Shown: piece after piece, positions 21,922-30,468 of the stretch
How the letters are laid out: each line of letters begins with the position of its first letter
How positions within the stretch are numbered: the first letter of the stretch is position 1
Assembly: GCF_003626655.1 (NCBI RefSeq)
Contig: NZ_RBAN01000003.1
Coordinates: 558,001-622,000, forward strand
Direction of reading: 5' to 3'
DNA length: 64,000 nt
From: Micromonospora costi
GTDB lineage: Bacteria > Actinomycetota > Actinomycetes > Mycobacteriales > Micromonosporaceae
The notes under the pieces: model-generated
Seen by the model: only the letters and a program-made list of their open reading frames with translations
What the model was told of the DNA's origin: nothing
The model's database searches: none
Translations under genes and position numbers: made by a program

Positions 21922-23597
21922 GCCACGTCCCACACGGGCTCGGGTGTCTCCACCACCTCACCGTCGCCGCGGAACAGCACGAACCGGTCGAAGGTCCGGG
22001 TGAACCACCGGTCGTGGGTAACCGCGAGCACCGTCCCCTCGAACGCGTTGAGGCCGGCCTCCAGGGCTTCCGCGCTGGCCAGGTCGAGGTTGTCGGTGGG
22101 TTCGTCGAGCAGCAGCAGGGTCGCGCCGGAGAGTTCCAGCAGCAGCACGAGGAACCGGGCCTGCTGCCCGCCGGAGAGGGTGCCGAACCGCTGGTCGCCC
22201 TGCCCCGCCAGCTCGTACCGGGACAGCGCCGCCATGGCGGCGTGCCGGTCCATTCCCGCCCGGTGCTCGTCGCCCCGCCACAGGATTTCGACGAGGGTCT
22301 TCTCCATCAGCTCGGGCCGGTCGTGCGTCTGCGAGAAGTGCCCCGGGCGGACGCGGGCGCCGAGCCGCGCCGTCCCGTCGTGCGCCACCGGCGCGAGCGT
22401 GAGACCGGCGTCCACCGGGCCGTTCGCCGGATCGGGGTCGGTGCCGCCGCGCGCCAGCAGCCGCAGGAAGTGCGACTTGCCGGTGCCGTTCGCGCCGAGC
22501 ACCGCGACGCGGTCGCCGTACCAGATCTCCAGGTCGAAGGGGTACGTGAGGCCGTCGAGCTCCAGCTGGTCGCACACGATGGCGCGCTTGCCGGTCCGTC
22601 CGCCGGTCAGCCGCATCCGGATGTCCTGGTCCTTCGGCGGTACGGGCGGCGGCCCGGCCTCCTCGAACTTGCGCAGCCGCGTCTGGGCGGCCTGGTAGCG
22701 CGAGGCCATCCCGTCGTTGTACGCGGCCTTCTGCTTGTACATCAGCATCAGCTCGCGCAGCTTCTGGTGCTCCTCGTCCCACCGCCGGCGCAGCTCGTCG
22801 AGGCGGGCGTGCCGGGCCACCCGCGCCTCGTGCCAGCTCGCGAAGCCGCCCGGGTGCACCCAGGCGCTGCCGCCCTCGACGGCCACCACCCGGTCGGCCG
22901 TACGCGCCAGCAGTTCCCGGTCGTGCGAGACGTAGAGCACGGACTTCGCGGACTCGCGGAGCCGGCCCTCCAGCCACCGCTTGCCCGGCACGTCGAGGAA
23001 GTTGTCCGGCTCGTCGAGGAGCAGCACCTCGTCCGGCCCGCGCAGCAGCAGTTCCAGCGCGAAGCGCTTCTGCTGCCCGCCGGAGAGGGTCCGGACGGGA
23101 CGGTCCCGAGCGGTCTCCCAGGGCAGGTCGAGCACGATGGTGGCGACCGTGTCGAAGAGCACCTCGGCGTCGTACCCGCCGACCTCGCCCCAGGCCGCGA
23201 GCGCGTCCGCGTACGCCAGCTGCGCCTTGCCGGCGGCGGTGCTGTACTTGCCGCGCACCTCGGCCTCCCGCATGGCCGCCTCGGTCTCGGCGAGGCGGTG
23301 GCCGGCCGCGCGCAGCGCGGGCGGGGCGAGCGAGAGCGCCAGGTCGGCGAGCGTCGACTCGTCACCGATCATGCCGATGAACTGCCGCATGACGCCGAGC
23401 CCGCCGGTGCGCGCGACGGCGCCCGTCTTCACCGGCAGGTCGCCGGCAACCATCCGGAGCAGCGTGGTCTTGCCGGCGCCGTTCGGGCCGACCAGCGCCA
23501 CCTTGGCGCCCTCGCCCACCCGGAACGACACGTCGGAGAAGAGCTCGCGGCCGTCGGGCAGGATGTGCCCGACCGCCGCCACGTCCACGTAACCCAC
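21918..23597 (-). CDS. ABC-F family ATPase (two nucleotide-binding domains, no membrane segments)
   Basis: 559-residue cytosolic tandem ATPase. Domain 1 has Walker A GPNGAGKTT (37-45), signature LSGGQQKR and LLLDEPDNFLD; a charged helical linker (ARLDELRRRWDEEHQKLREL to RLRKFEEAG) follows; domain 2 has GANGTGKSH, LSGGQQAR and LLLDEPTDNLDL. Proteins of this class act on the ribosome, either as housekeeping translation factors or as antibiotic target-protection proteins. GTG at 23597 is used, with AGGA 8 bases before it; a GTG at 23588 is possible. Stop and start overlap with the nucleotidyltransferase gene. Which of the two roles applies cannot be read from sequence. Confidence 0.9.
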   Translation of the reverse strand: MGYVDVAAVGHILPDGRELFSDVSFRVGEGAKVALVGPNGAGKTTLLRMVAGDLPVKTGAVARTGGLGVMRQFIGMIGDESTLADLALSLAPPALRAAGHRLAETEAAMREAEVRGKYSTAAGKAQLAYADALAAWGEVGGYDAEVLFDTVATIVLDLPWETARDRPVRTLSGGQQKRFALELLLRGPDEVLLLDEPDNFLDVPGKRWLEGRLRESAKSVLYVSHDRELLARTADRVVAVEGGSAWVHPGGFASWHEARVARHARLDELRRRWDEEHQKLRELMLMYKQKAAYNDGMASRYQAAQTRLRKFEEAGPPPVPPKDQDIRMRLTGGRTGKRAIVCDQLELDGLTYPFDLEIWYGDRVAVLGANGTGKSHFLRLLARGGTDPDPANGPVDAGLTLAPVAHDGTARLGARVRPGHFSQTHDRPELMEKTLVEILWRGDEHRAGMDRHAAMAALSRYELAGQGDQRFGTLSGGQQARFLVLLLELSGATLLLLDEPTDNLDLASAEALEAGLNAFEGTVLAVTHDRWFTRTFDRFVLFRGDGEVVETPEPVWDVA

Positions 23598-23638
23598 GCG
23601 GGGATCCTGCCTCAGCCCCCGCCGGCCGGTACATCCAT

Positions 23639-24244
23639 TTACCGGCCGACGCGCAGCACCCGGTAGCCCTTCTGGCTGGCGTGCCGCTCAACCTGCCAGC
23701 CCTGATCGACGAGCCAGCGGTGCAGCGAGTCGCCGCCGAGGTGGCGTGCCACCACCAGCCAGGCGACGCCCTCCGGGGCGAGCCGGGGCAGCCAGCGGCC
23801 CAGCAGCTCGTGCAGCTCTTCCTTGCCGATGCGGATGGGCGGGTTGGACCAGATCTGGGCGAAGCGGACGTCCGCCGGCACGTCGTCGGGGGCGTGCACG
23901 CGCACCCGCTCGCCGGCGCCGACGCGGTGGGCGTTGGCGGCGGTGAGCTCGCGGGCCCGTTCGTTGACGTCGACGGACCAGACGGTGGCCGAGGGCGCGC
24001 TGGTGGCCAGCACGCAACTGATCGGCCCGAAGCCGCAGCCGAGGTCGAGCAGGTCGCCCGTGGTGCCGGCGGTGGGCAGTTCGGCCTTGCGCAGCAGCAC
24101 GGCGGTGCCCGGGTCGAGCCGGTCGGCGGAGAAGACCCCGCTCGCCGAGGCGAGCGTGTAGTCGCGGCCGGCGACGGTGAACTCGACCTCGCGCCGGCGG
24201 GCGGCGGTCGCGGGTTCAGCGGTGAAGTAGTGGTCGCCGGTCAC
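23639..24244 (-). CDS. Class I SAM-dependent methyltransferase, RsmC/RlmG-like
   Basis: 201-residue methyltransferase. The SAM site is LLDLGCGFGPISCVLA and the catalytic motif is SNPPIRIGKEE, the NPP(F/Y/I) signature of N6-adenine and N2-guanine methyltransferases acting on rRNA. FTVAGRDYTLASASGVFSAD near the N-terminus is typical of the single-domain MTS family. The start GTG 24244 (VTGDHYFTAEP) is chosen by homology style; its ribosome site is weak, and the open frame continues upstream to 25249. Likely a 16S or 23S rRNA modifying enzyme; the exact target is unknown. Divergent from the gene at 24378. Confidence 0.86.
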   Translation of the reverse strand: MTGDHYFTAEPATAARRREVEFTVAGRDYTLASASGVFSADRLDPGTAVLLRKAELPTAGTTGDLLDLGCGFGPISCVLATSAPSATVWSVDVNERARELTAANAHRVGAGERVRVHAPDDVPADVRFAQIWSNPPIRIGKEELHELLGRWLPRLAPEGVAWLVVARHLGGDSLHRWLVDQGWQVERHASQKGYRVLRVGR

Positions 24245-24329
24245 GCCGGCAATTCTCGCACCGGCCGCGCCACCGGGCGGCGACGGCCCGGCGGCGTGAC
24301 CACCATCCCGGGCCATCCCCCGCCACGAT

Positions 24330-24358
24330 TTCCCATTATTACCACCTAAAGGGATAAT
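24330..24358 (+). promoter_or_regulatory. Promoter giving an almost leaderless transcript
   Basis: GATAAT (24353-24358) lies 17 bases after TTCCCA (24330-24335). The region is AT-rich and forms an imperfect dyad, TTATTACC...GGGATAATAA, which might be an operator. Transcription would begin about 12 bases before the ATG at 24378, which has no ribosome site. Confidence 0.55.
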
Positions 24359-24377
24359 AACTCCTACTCTGGGCGAC

Positions 24378-25511
24378 ATGGTGTATCGGTACGAGTCCGA
24401 TGAGGACGCTTTCGTGGAGTACCCGGAGCCCGGGTCCGACCTGTCCGCGCTCGGCGCCGGTCCGCCACCGCCGGCCGGGCCCTCCCCGTCGCGCTTCCCC
24501 ACCCCGTCGCTCCCCCGTACGACGCGGATGGCCCTGCCCGCGCCCGAGCCCGAGCCGGTGCCGGCCGAGACCCCGGTGCGGTCCGCGGCGTACGCGGTGA
24601 CGCACCCCGTCGAGCCGCCGCCGCCCCCGGTCCACGCGCCGGCACCACCCTCGGTCCACGCACCGGCGCCGCCCTCGGTCCACGCCCCGCCGCCGGTCGA
24701 GGCCGAGCCGGCGCCCGTCCCCCGTGCCCGTGGTGGAGGCCGGCTGTGGCAGGTGCTGGTCGGCGGAGCGGCCGTCCTCGTCCTGCTCGCGCTCTGCGGG
24801 CTCGGCGCCGCCGCGCTGCTCGCCGATCGCACCCCCGATCCGCAGGTCACACCGAGCTTCCAGGCCGGGGCCAACCCCTCCACCGAACCGGAGCCGGAGG
24901 ACCTCGACTCCCGGGACACCGACCAGACACCGCTCAGCGCCAAGGAGCTGTTCGCCGGCAAGGAACTGGCGCTGACCGACGGCCAGCCGGCGTACCAGGT
25001 GCTCAAGACGCAGTCGAGCGCCAGCTGCGCGGTCGCGGCCACCGACGAGATCGCCGACCTGCTGGTCCGGCTCGGCTGCAACCAGGTGGTCCGGGCCACG
25101 CTGCGCGCGCCCGACGGCACCCACCTCGTCACCACCGGCCTGTTCAACCTCACCGACAAGGCGAGCGCGGAGCGCGCCCGCGACCGCATCCGCCAGCTGC
25201 TCGACGAGCGGCAGGGACGGTTCCGGGGGATGGAGGCCGACGCGAACACCGAGGCGATCGCGAACGCCCCGGCCCGGGTGGGCTGGCAGGTCCGCGGGCA
25301 CTACCTGGCGTACGCGGTGGTCGTCCGCACCGACGGCGACGCGATCAAGTCCGGCGACCCGGCGGTACGCGAGATCCTCTTCGACATGATCGAGCTGCAC
25401 CTGAACCGCGGCGTGCTCGAACGGCGCGCCGCCGGAGGCACCGCGAGCCAGCCCACGGCCGGCCCGTCGGCGACAACGGGAACCCAGGACTCCGAACTCC
25501 CCGGAGACTGA
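24378..25511 (+). CDS. One-pass membrane protein with Pro-rich cytoplasmic part, unknown function
   Basis: Not recognised; 377 residues. An acidic start (YRYESDEDAFVEYPEP) is followed by a Pro-rich stretch with three VHAPAPPS-like repeats (about residues 82-105), one membrane helix (LWQVLVGGAAVLVLLALCGLGAAALL, about 121-148) and an outside domain of about 225 residues. That domain has two Cys (SSASCAVAA and VRLGCNQVV) that could form a disulfide, and reads like a folded alpha/beta domain ending in a Thr/Pro tail. No ribosome site precedes the ATG at 24378, consistent with the nearly leaderless promoter. A large palindromic element starts 6 bases after the stop. Confidence 0.75.
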   Translation: MVYRYESDEDAFVEYPEPGSDLSALGAGPPPPAGPSPSRFPTPSLPRTTRMALPAPEPEPVPAETPVRSAAYAVTHPVEPPPPPVHAPAPPSVHAPAPPSVHAPPPVEAEPAPVPRARGGGRLWQVLVGGAAVLVLLALCGLGAAALLADRTPDPQVTPSFQAGANPSTEPEPEDLDSRDTDQTPLSAKELFAGKELALTDGQPAYQVLKTQSSASCAVAATDEIADLLVRLGCNQVVRATLRAPDGTHLVTTGLFNLTDKASAERARDRIRQLLDERQGRFRGMEADANTEAIANAPARVGWQVRGHYLAYAVVVRTDGDAIKSGDPAVREILFDMIELHLNRGVLERRAAGGTASQPTAGPSATTGTQDSELPGD

Positions 25512-25517
25512 CCCAAA

Positions 25518-25599
25518 CCCCCGCGATCTTGCACTTTGTGCCCTTGGTTTGCGGCGTTTCACGGCTTTTGCCGGGGCAGGAAGTGCAAGATCGCGGGGG
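25518..25599. repeat. Large palindromic element (19-bp perfect arms), likely bidirectional terminator
   Basis: Left arm 25518-25536 (CCCCCGCGATCTTGCACTT) is perfectly inverted at 25581-25599, around a 44-base loop that can form a further TGCCC/GGGCA stem. It fills the whole gap between two converging genes, touching both ends. It looks like a REP-type dispersed element used as a terminator; a copy number cannot be determined from this window, where only this copy was seen. Confidence 0.85.
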
Positions 25600-25602
25600 T
25601 GG

Positions 25603-26433
25603 TCAGGCTTCCGTGGGGAGTCGCAGGCGGCGCGTCTGGTCGGCGCGGCGGGCGTACTCCGCCGGGTCGTCCGGGTAGCCGACCGCCACCAGCGTCAACC
25701 CGTGCGCGGGCGCCACGCTCACGTCGCCGGACCGCTCCCGGCGACTCAGCAGACCGGCCGGCCAGTCGACCGGACGCCGGCCCTCCCCCGCCGCCAGCAT
25801 GGCGCCGACGAGGCTGCGCACCATCGCCTGGCAGAACGCGTCGGCCTGGACGGTGGCGACCAGCACGCCGTCCGGGTCACGCCGCCAGTCCAGCCGGGTC
25901 ACCTCGCGCAGGGTGGTGGCGTTCTCCTTGCGCCGGCAGTACGCCGCGAAGTCGTGCTCCCCCACCAGGCCGGCGGCGGCCGCGTTGAGCGCGTCCACAT
26001 CGAGCGGTCGCGGCCAGGCCAGGATCTCGTGCCGGCGCAGCGGCTCGGCGCCGTACGGGGCGTCGGTCACCCGGTACTCGTAGCGGCGGAACGTCGCCGA
26101 GAAGCGGGCGTCGAACTCCGGCGGCACCTCACTGATCGCCCGCACGCGCACGTCACCGGGGAGCAGCCGGGCCAGCCGGCGCAGCAGGGCGCCCTCCCGG
26201 TCGCGCCACACCGCCAGCGGCAGGTCGACGTGGCACACCTGCCCGGTGGCGTGCACACCGGCGTCCGTACGACCGGCGACGGTCAGCCCCGTCGCGGTCC
26301 CGGCGCCCAGCAGGAGGTCGAGCGCCTCGACGAGCACGCCGGCGACCGTACGGCGGTCCGGCTGGACGGCCCAGCCGGAGAAGGCGGTCCCGTCGTACGA
26401 CACGTCCAGCCGCAGCCGGGTCAGCTCGTCCAC
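25603..26433 (-). CDS. truA: tRNA pseudouridine(38-40) synthase TruA
   Basis: Converts uridines 38-40 of the tRNA anticodon arm to pseudouridine; 276 residues. The catalytic Asp57 lies in VAGRTDAGVHATGQV; RRYEYRV and the C-terminal FCQAMVRSLVGAML are further family hallmarks. The GTG at 26433 has GGGAGG 5 bases upstream and gives the normal family length; the open frame runs on to 26757 but that is rplQ antiphase sequence. It follows the alpha operon after a strong terminator, so expression may depend on read-through or on its own weak promoter. Confidence 0.95.
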   Translation of the reverse strand: MDELTRLRLDVSYDGTAFSGWAVQPDRRTVAGVLVEALDLLLGAGTATGLTVAGRTDAGVHATGQVCHVDLPLAVWRDREGALLRRLARLLPGDVRVRAISEVPPEFDARFSATFRRYEYRVTDAPYGAEPLRRHEILAWPRPLDVDALNAAAAGLVGEHDFAAYCRRKENATTLREVTRLDWRRDPDGVLVATVQADAFCQAMVRSLVGAMLAAGEGRRPVDWPAGLLSRRERSGDVSVAPAHGLTLVAVGYPDDPAEYARRADQTRRLRLPTEA

Positions 26434-26455
26434 CCGTACCTCCCGTTCACGGATC

Positions 26456-26486
26456 GGGCCCGGCACCCACGAGGGGTGCCGGGCCC
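26456..26486 (-). terminator. Terminator of the infA-rplQ operon
   Basis: GGGCCCGGCACCC (26456-26468) pairs perfectly with GGGTGCCGGGCCC (26474-26486) around a 5-base loop, 15 bases after the rplQ stop and 13 bases before the truA ribosome site. Confidence 0.8.
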
Positions 26487-26500
26487 GGCCAAGCCTGTGA

Positions 26501-27070
26501 TCAGGCCTTGTTCTCGTTGTTCTCCTCGGTGGCGAGGTCGCTGTCCTCGCGCGACTCGGCGGTGTCGCCGGACGCCGAGACCGGCGGCTCGCTGTCCTGG
26601 TCGGCCGACCCGGTCCGCGGAGTCTCCTCCTCGGGCGCGAGCGCCTCGACCTTGTCCTGCTGCGCGGCCTTGCGGGCGGCGGTCTTCTTGTTCGCCCGCG
26701 GCTCGGCGACCTGCAGCTCCTCGACCAGCTCGATGATCGCCATCGGCGCGGCGTCACCCTTGCGCGGACCGGTCTTCACGATCCGGGTGTAGCCACCGTT
26801 GCGGTTGGCGTACCGCGGCGCGATCTGGTCGAACAGGGCGAAGACCACGTCCTTGTCCTTGACGACGGCGAGCACCCGACGCCGGGAGGCCAGGTCACCG
26901 CGCTTGGCCTTGGTGATCAGCTGCTCCGCGAGCGGACGCAGCCGCCGGGCCTTCGTCTCGGTGGTCTGGATCTTGCCGTGCTGGAACAGCGACGTGGCCA
27001 GGTTGGCCAGCATCAGCCGCTCGTGCGCGGGGCTGCCGCCGAGGCGGGGACCCTTGGTGGGCGTGGGCAT
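26501..27070 (-). CDS. rplQ: 50S ribosomal protein L17
   Basis: Large-subunit protein near the exit tunnel; 189 residues. The conserved first about 118 residues ([19 protein letters not shown] ... [14 protein letters not shown]) match L17. The last about 65 residues are an acidic, Ala/Glu/Ser-rich low-complexity tail ending EENNENKA, longer than the short bacterial L17 and typical of actinomycetes. Last gene of the alpha operon, 34 bases after rpoA. ATG at 27070. Confidence 0.97.
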   Translation of the reverse strand: MPTPTKGPRLGGSPAHERLMLANLATSLFQHGKIQTTETKARRLRPLAEQLITKAKRGDLASRRRVLAVVKDKDVVFALFDQIAPRYANRNGGYTRIVKTGPRKGDAAPMAIIELVEELQVAEPRANKKTAARKAAQQDKVEALAPEEETPRTGSADQDSEPPVSASGDTAESREDSDLATEENNENKA

Positions 27071-27104
27071 TCTCGGTGCTCCTCAGATGTGGCGGCAGCG
27101 CGAT

Positions 27105-28127
27105 CTAGAGCTGCTCGGTCTCGCGGTAGTCATCGGTGTCGTAGTCGGCCTCGCCGAAGGCGTCCACGACGTGCGCCGGGTCGAAGTTCGGGGCCGAGTC
27201 CTTCAGCCCGAGACCCATCCCGGCGAGCTTCATCTTGACCTCGTCGATCGACTTCTGGCCGAAGTTCCGGATGTCGAGAAGGTCGGCCTCGGTACGCCCG
27301 ATGAGCTCACCAACGGTGTTGATGCCCTCGCGCTTGAGGCAGTTGTAGGAACGGACGGTGAGGTCCAGCTCCTCGATCGGCAGGGCCAGGTCCGCCGCCA
27401 GCTGGGCGTCCTGCGGGGACGGCCCGATGTCGATGCCCTCGGCGGTCTCGTCCAGCTCCCGGGCGAGCCCGAAGAGCTCCACCAGCGTCGAACCGGCGGA
27501 GGCCAGCGCGGTGCGCGGGCCCATCGACGGCTTGGTCTCGACGTCGATGATCAGCCGGTCGAAGTCCGTCCGCTGCTCGACACGGGTGGCCTCGACGCGG
27601 TAGGTGACCTTCAGCACCGGCGAGTAGATCGAGTCGACCGGGATCCGGCCGATCTCGGCGCCGGCCTGCTTGTTCTGCGCCGCCGTCACGTAGCCCCGAC
27701 CCCGCTCGACGGTCAGCTCCATGTCGAGCCGGCCCTTGCCGTTGAGGGTGGCGAGCTTCAGGTCCGGGTTGTGCACCGAGACGCCGGCCGGAGGCTGGAT
27801 GTCCCCGGCGGTCACGTCGCCCGGGCCCTGCTTGCGCAGGTACATGCTGACCGGCTCGTCGTGCTCGGAGCTGACGCACAGCTCCTTGATGTTCATGACG
27901 AGCTCGACCACGTCCTCCTTGACCCCGGGGATCGTGGTGAACTCGTGCAGCACACCGTCGATCTTGATCGAGGTCACGGCCGCACCCGGGATCGACGACA
28001 GCAGCGTGCGCCGCAGCGAGTTGCCGAGGGTGTAGCCGAAGCCCGGCTCCAGCGGCTCGATGGTGAACCGGGACCGGGTCTCGTTGATCGACTCCTCGGA
28101 GAGGGTCGGTCGCTGGCTGATGAGCAT
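27105..28127 (-). CDS. rpoA: RNA polymerase alpha subunit
   Basis: Assembles the polymerase core; 340 residues. The N-terminal dimerisation domain shows [17 protein letters not shown]; the C-terminal domain (about 245-315) shows [22 protein letters not shown] and [16 protein letters not shown], which contacts UP elements and activators. An acidic tail [11 protein letters not shown] follows. A GC hairpin at 28184-28215 separates it from rpsD and may modulate its expression. Confidence 0.99.
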   Translation of the reverse strand: MLISQRPTLSEESINETRSRFTIEPLEPGFGYTLGNSLRRTLLSSIPGAAVTSIKIDGVLHEFTTIPGVKEDVVELVMNIKELCVSSEHDEPVSMYLRKQGPGDVTAGDIQPPAGVSVHNPDLKLATLNGKGRLDMELTVERGRGYVTAAQNKQAGAEIGRIPVDSIYSPVLKVTYRVEATRVEQRTDFDRLIIDVETKPSMGPRTALASAGSTLVELFGLARELDETAEGIDIGPSPQDAQLAADLALPIEELDLTVRSYNCLKREGINTVGELIGRTEADLLDIRNFGQKSIDEVKMKLAGMGLGLKDSAPNFDPAHVVDAFGEADYDTDDYRETEQL

Positions 28128-28183
28128 GTCTTCTCTTCTCTTCCGGGGCGCCCGCTATATGACGCCCACGACACAAACTGTTC

Positions 28184-28215
28184 CGGTGGCCCGCCCCCGC
28201 GAGGGCGGGCCACCG
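28184..28215 (-). terminator. Hairpin between rpsD and rpoA (attenuator or processing site)
   Basis: CGGTGGCCCGCCC (28184-28196) pairs perfectly with GGGCGGGCCACCG (28203-28215), loop CCGCGA. It lies inside an operon whose distal genes are essential, so it is more likely a partial terminator, RNA stabiliser or S4-responsive site than a full stop (inference). Confidence 0.6.
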
Positions 28216-28225
28216 CAACGAGCCC

Positions 28226-28852
28226 TTACTTGGAGTAGAGCTCGACGATCAGCTGCTCCTGAACCTGGGTGTCGATGACCTGCCGGCTCGGGAGCGTGTG
28301 CACGAGGATCTTCATCTGGCTCGGGATGGCCTCCAGCCACGCCGGGACGCTCCGCGAGCCGGCCTCGGCCTGGGCCACCAGGAACGGAGTGAGCTCCTTG
28401 CTCTTGCCCCGAACCTCGATGATGTCGTGCTCCTTGACGCGGAACGACGGGATGTCGACCTTCTTGCCGTTCACCGTGAAGTGACCGTGCTTGACCAGCT
28501 GGCGCGCCATGTCACGGGACTTGGCGTAGCCGGCCCGGTAGACCACGTTGTCCAGCCGCGACTCGAGGATCTGCAGGAGGACCTCACCGGTCTTCGCCTG
28601 CTTGGCCACGGCCTCCTCGTAGTAACCGCGGAACTGCTTCTCCAGCACGCCGTAGACGCGGCGGGCCTTCTGCTTCTCGCGGAGCTGGAGCAGGTACTCC
28701 GTCTCCTTCGTGCGGCCGCGGCCGTGCTGCCCGGGCGGGAACGGCCGGGACTCGAACGGGCACTTCGGGCCATCGCACTTGCTGCCCTTGAGGAACAGCT
28801 TCATCTTCTCCCGCCGGCAACGGCGGCAGTCAGCACCGGTGTAACGAGCCAT
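28226..28852 (-). CDS. rpsD: 30S ribosomal protein S4 (zinc-binding form)
   Basis: Primary 16S rRNA-binding assembly protein, 208 residues. The N-terminus keeps four Cys (9, 12, 26, 31), the zinc-binding C+ version. The S4 RNA-binding domain is seen in SRLDNVVYRAGYAKSRDMARQLV and GHFTVNGKKVDIPS. In other bacteria S4 represses the alpha operon; a hairpin just downstream may relate to that. ATG 28852 with a purine-rich GAGAGG leader. Confidence 0.98.
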   Translation of the reverse strand: MARYTGADCRRCRREKMKLFLKGSKCDGPKCPFESRPFPPGQHGRGRTKETEYLLQLREKQKARRVYGVLEKQFRGYYEEAVAKQAKTGEVLLQILESRLDNVVYRAGYAKSRDMARQLVKHGHFTVNGKKVDIPSFRVKEHDIIEVRGKSKELTPFLVAQAEAGSRSVPAWLEAIPSQMKILVHTLPSRQVIDTQVQEQLIVELYSK

Positions 28853-28865
28853 CTCTCTCTACCTC

Positions 28866-29273
28866 TCAGACCCGGCGACGCTTCGGCGGACGGCATCCGT
28901 TGTGCGGCTGCGGGGTGACGTCGGAGATCTGACCGACCTCCAGGCCGACGGCCTGCAGCGAACGGATGGCGGTCTCCCGGCCGGAGCCGGGGCCCTTGAC
29001 GAAGACGTCGACCTTGCGCATGCCGTGCTCCATCGCCCGGCGCGCGGCGGCCTCGGCGGCCAGCTGCGCGGCGAACGGGGTCGACTTGCGCGAGCCCTTG
29101 AAGCCCACCTGGCCCGCGGAGGCCCAGGAGATGACCGCACCGGTCGGGTCCGTGATGGACACGATGGTGTTGTTGAAGGTGCTCTTGATGTGCGCCTGCC
29201 CGTGGGCGACGTTCTTGCGTTCCTTGCGCCGGACCTTCTTGACTGCGGCTCCGGCACGAGCCTTCGGTGGCAT
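28866..29273 (-). CDS. rpsK: 30S ribosomal protein S11
   Basis: Platform protein of the small subunit, 135 residues. [20 protein letters not shown] and [20 protein letters not shown] are the hallmark segments, and the basic C-terminus is complete. An Ala/Lys-rich N-terminal arm precedes the fold. ATG 29273 with GGAGCG about 12 bases upstream; rpsD follows after 13 bases. Confidence 0.98.
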
Positions 29274-29392
29274 AAGTCTTGTGCGCTCCTGTTTCGGTTC
29301 TCGATCGGGTGCCGGTCCCCCGTCCGCGGGCGTCGACCCGGGTCGGGGTCCGCCTCAGCTCGACGGTGGCGGACCGGCCCTCCCGTGGGGAA

Positions 29393-29773
29393 CTACTTCT
29401 TGCCGGGCTTCTTCTTGCCGGCGACGGTCCGCTTCGGGCCCTTGCGGGTGCGGGCGTTGGTACGCGTCCGCTGGCCACGCACGGGCAGGCCCCGGCGGTG
29501 CCGGATACCGGCGTAGGAGCCGATCTCGACCTTGCGGCGGATGTCCGCGGCGACCTCGCGGCGCAGGTCGCCTTCAACCTTGTAGTTGGCCTCGATGTGG
29601 TCCCGGAGCTGCACGAGCTCCTCGTCCGTGAGGTCCCGGGCGCGCTTGTCCGGCGAGATACCGGTGGCGGCGAGCGTCTCCAGAGCGCGGGTACGACCCA
29701 CGCCGAAGATGTAGGTGAGCGCGATCTCCATCCGCTTCTCGCGGGGGAGGTCGACGCCGACTAGACGTGCCAT
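29393..29773 (-). CDS. rpsM: 30S ribosomal protein S13
   Basis: Small-subunit head protein that contacts the P-site tRNA and the L5 bridge; 126 residues. [37 protein letters not shown] and a Lys-rich tail [15 protein letters not shown] are as expected. The 119 bases between it and rpsK hold no gene; the 266 bases on its other side up to rpmJ also look empty. Confidence 0.98.
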   Translation of the reverse strand: MARLVGVDLPREKRMEIALTYIFGVGRTRALETLAATGISPDKRARDLTDEELVQLRDHIEANYKVEGDLRREVAADIRRKVEIGSYAGIRHRRGLPVRGQRTRTNARTRKGPKRTVAGKKKPGKK

Positions 29774-30039
29774 GTGCGGGCGTGCTCCTCGTGGTGTTGA
29801 CGGAGGTCTGCACCCGTCCCACCCCGCTCCGACCCTCTCCTGTTTCCGGCGCCATCAGCGCCGGCGACCGGGAGACGGCCGCTGCCCGAGCGGGCCCCGG
29901 CCTCCGACCGGGGGTCGGCCACGAAGGAGTACGTCTGATGCGTACCGCTCGCGGCTGGGACGAGCATGTGGTGTGTGTGTTGTCCGGATCTGCCGCCCGG
30001 GAGGGACCTCACCGACCGCTCACGCGGCCCGGCGAGGGC

Positions 30040-30153
30040 TCAGCCCTGGCGCTGCTTGTGGCGCGGGTCGCTGCAGATGACCATGACCCGGCCGTGCCGG
30101 CGGATCACCCGGCACTTGTTGCAGATCCTCTTGACGCTCGGCTTGACCTTCAC
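30040..30153 (-). CDS. rpmJ: 50S ribosomal protein L36 (zinc form)
   Basis: Tiny 37-residue large-subunit protein beginning [14 protein letters not shown] and ending RHKQRQG. The zinc ligands Cys11, Cys14, Cys27 and His32 are all present (C+ paralogue). Start is a GTG at 30153 with AAGG 5 bases upstream; stop TGA at 30040-30042. It is too short for most gene callers. Placed between infA and rpsM as in other actinomycetes. Confidence 0.95.
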   Translation of the reverse strand: MKVKPSVKRICNKCRVIRRHGRVMVICSDPRHKQRQG

Positions 30154-30246
30154 GGTTGCCTTACTTCCCATCAGGGCCCGGTGACGCGCCAGGCGCGACC
30201 TCGGACGTCGAAGACGGACACGGGGACGTCCCGGCCGTCGTCAGGA

Positions 30247-30468
30247 CTACTTGTAGCGGTAGACGATGCGCCCGCGGGTCAGGTCGTACGGCGAGAGCTC
30301 GACGACGACCCGATCCTCCGGCAGGATGCGGATGTAGTGCTGCCGCATCTTGCCGCTGATGTGAGCCAGCACCTTGTGGCCGTTCGCGAGCTCCACCCGG
30401 AACATGGCGTTCGGCAGGGGCTCGATGACCCGACCTTCGATCTCGATGGCTCCGTCTTTTTTCGGCAT
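30247..30468 (-). CDS. infA: Translation initiation factor IF-1
   Basis: OB-fold factor that blocks the A site during initiation; 73 residues, [18 protein letters not shown] ... [11 protein letters not shown], full length. First gene of the alpha operon. Two oddities: the ribosome site GGAGG ends only two bases before the ATG at 30468, closer than normal, and codons 3-4 are AAA AAA, giving an A6 run that is rare in this GC-rich genome and may aid initiation. Confidence 0.97.
   Translation of the reverse strand: MPKKDGAIEIEGRVIEPLPNAMFRVELANGHKVLAHISGKMRQHYIRILPEDRVVVELSPYDLTRGRIVYRYK

Noticed and set aside
26434-26757. Upstream extension of truA to 26757
   Set aside because: It runs antiphase through the terminator and rplQ; the GTG at 26433 has a good ribosome site and gives the family length.
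29967-29985. GTGTGTGTG simple repeat between rpmJ and rpsM
   Set aside because: Too short and not clearly structured; no more than chance in this composition.
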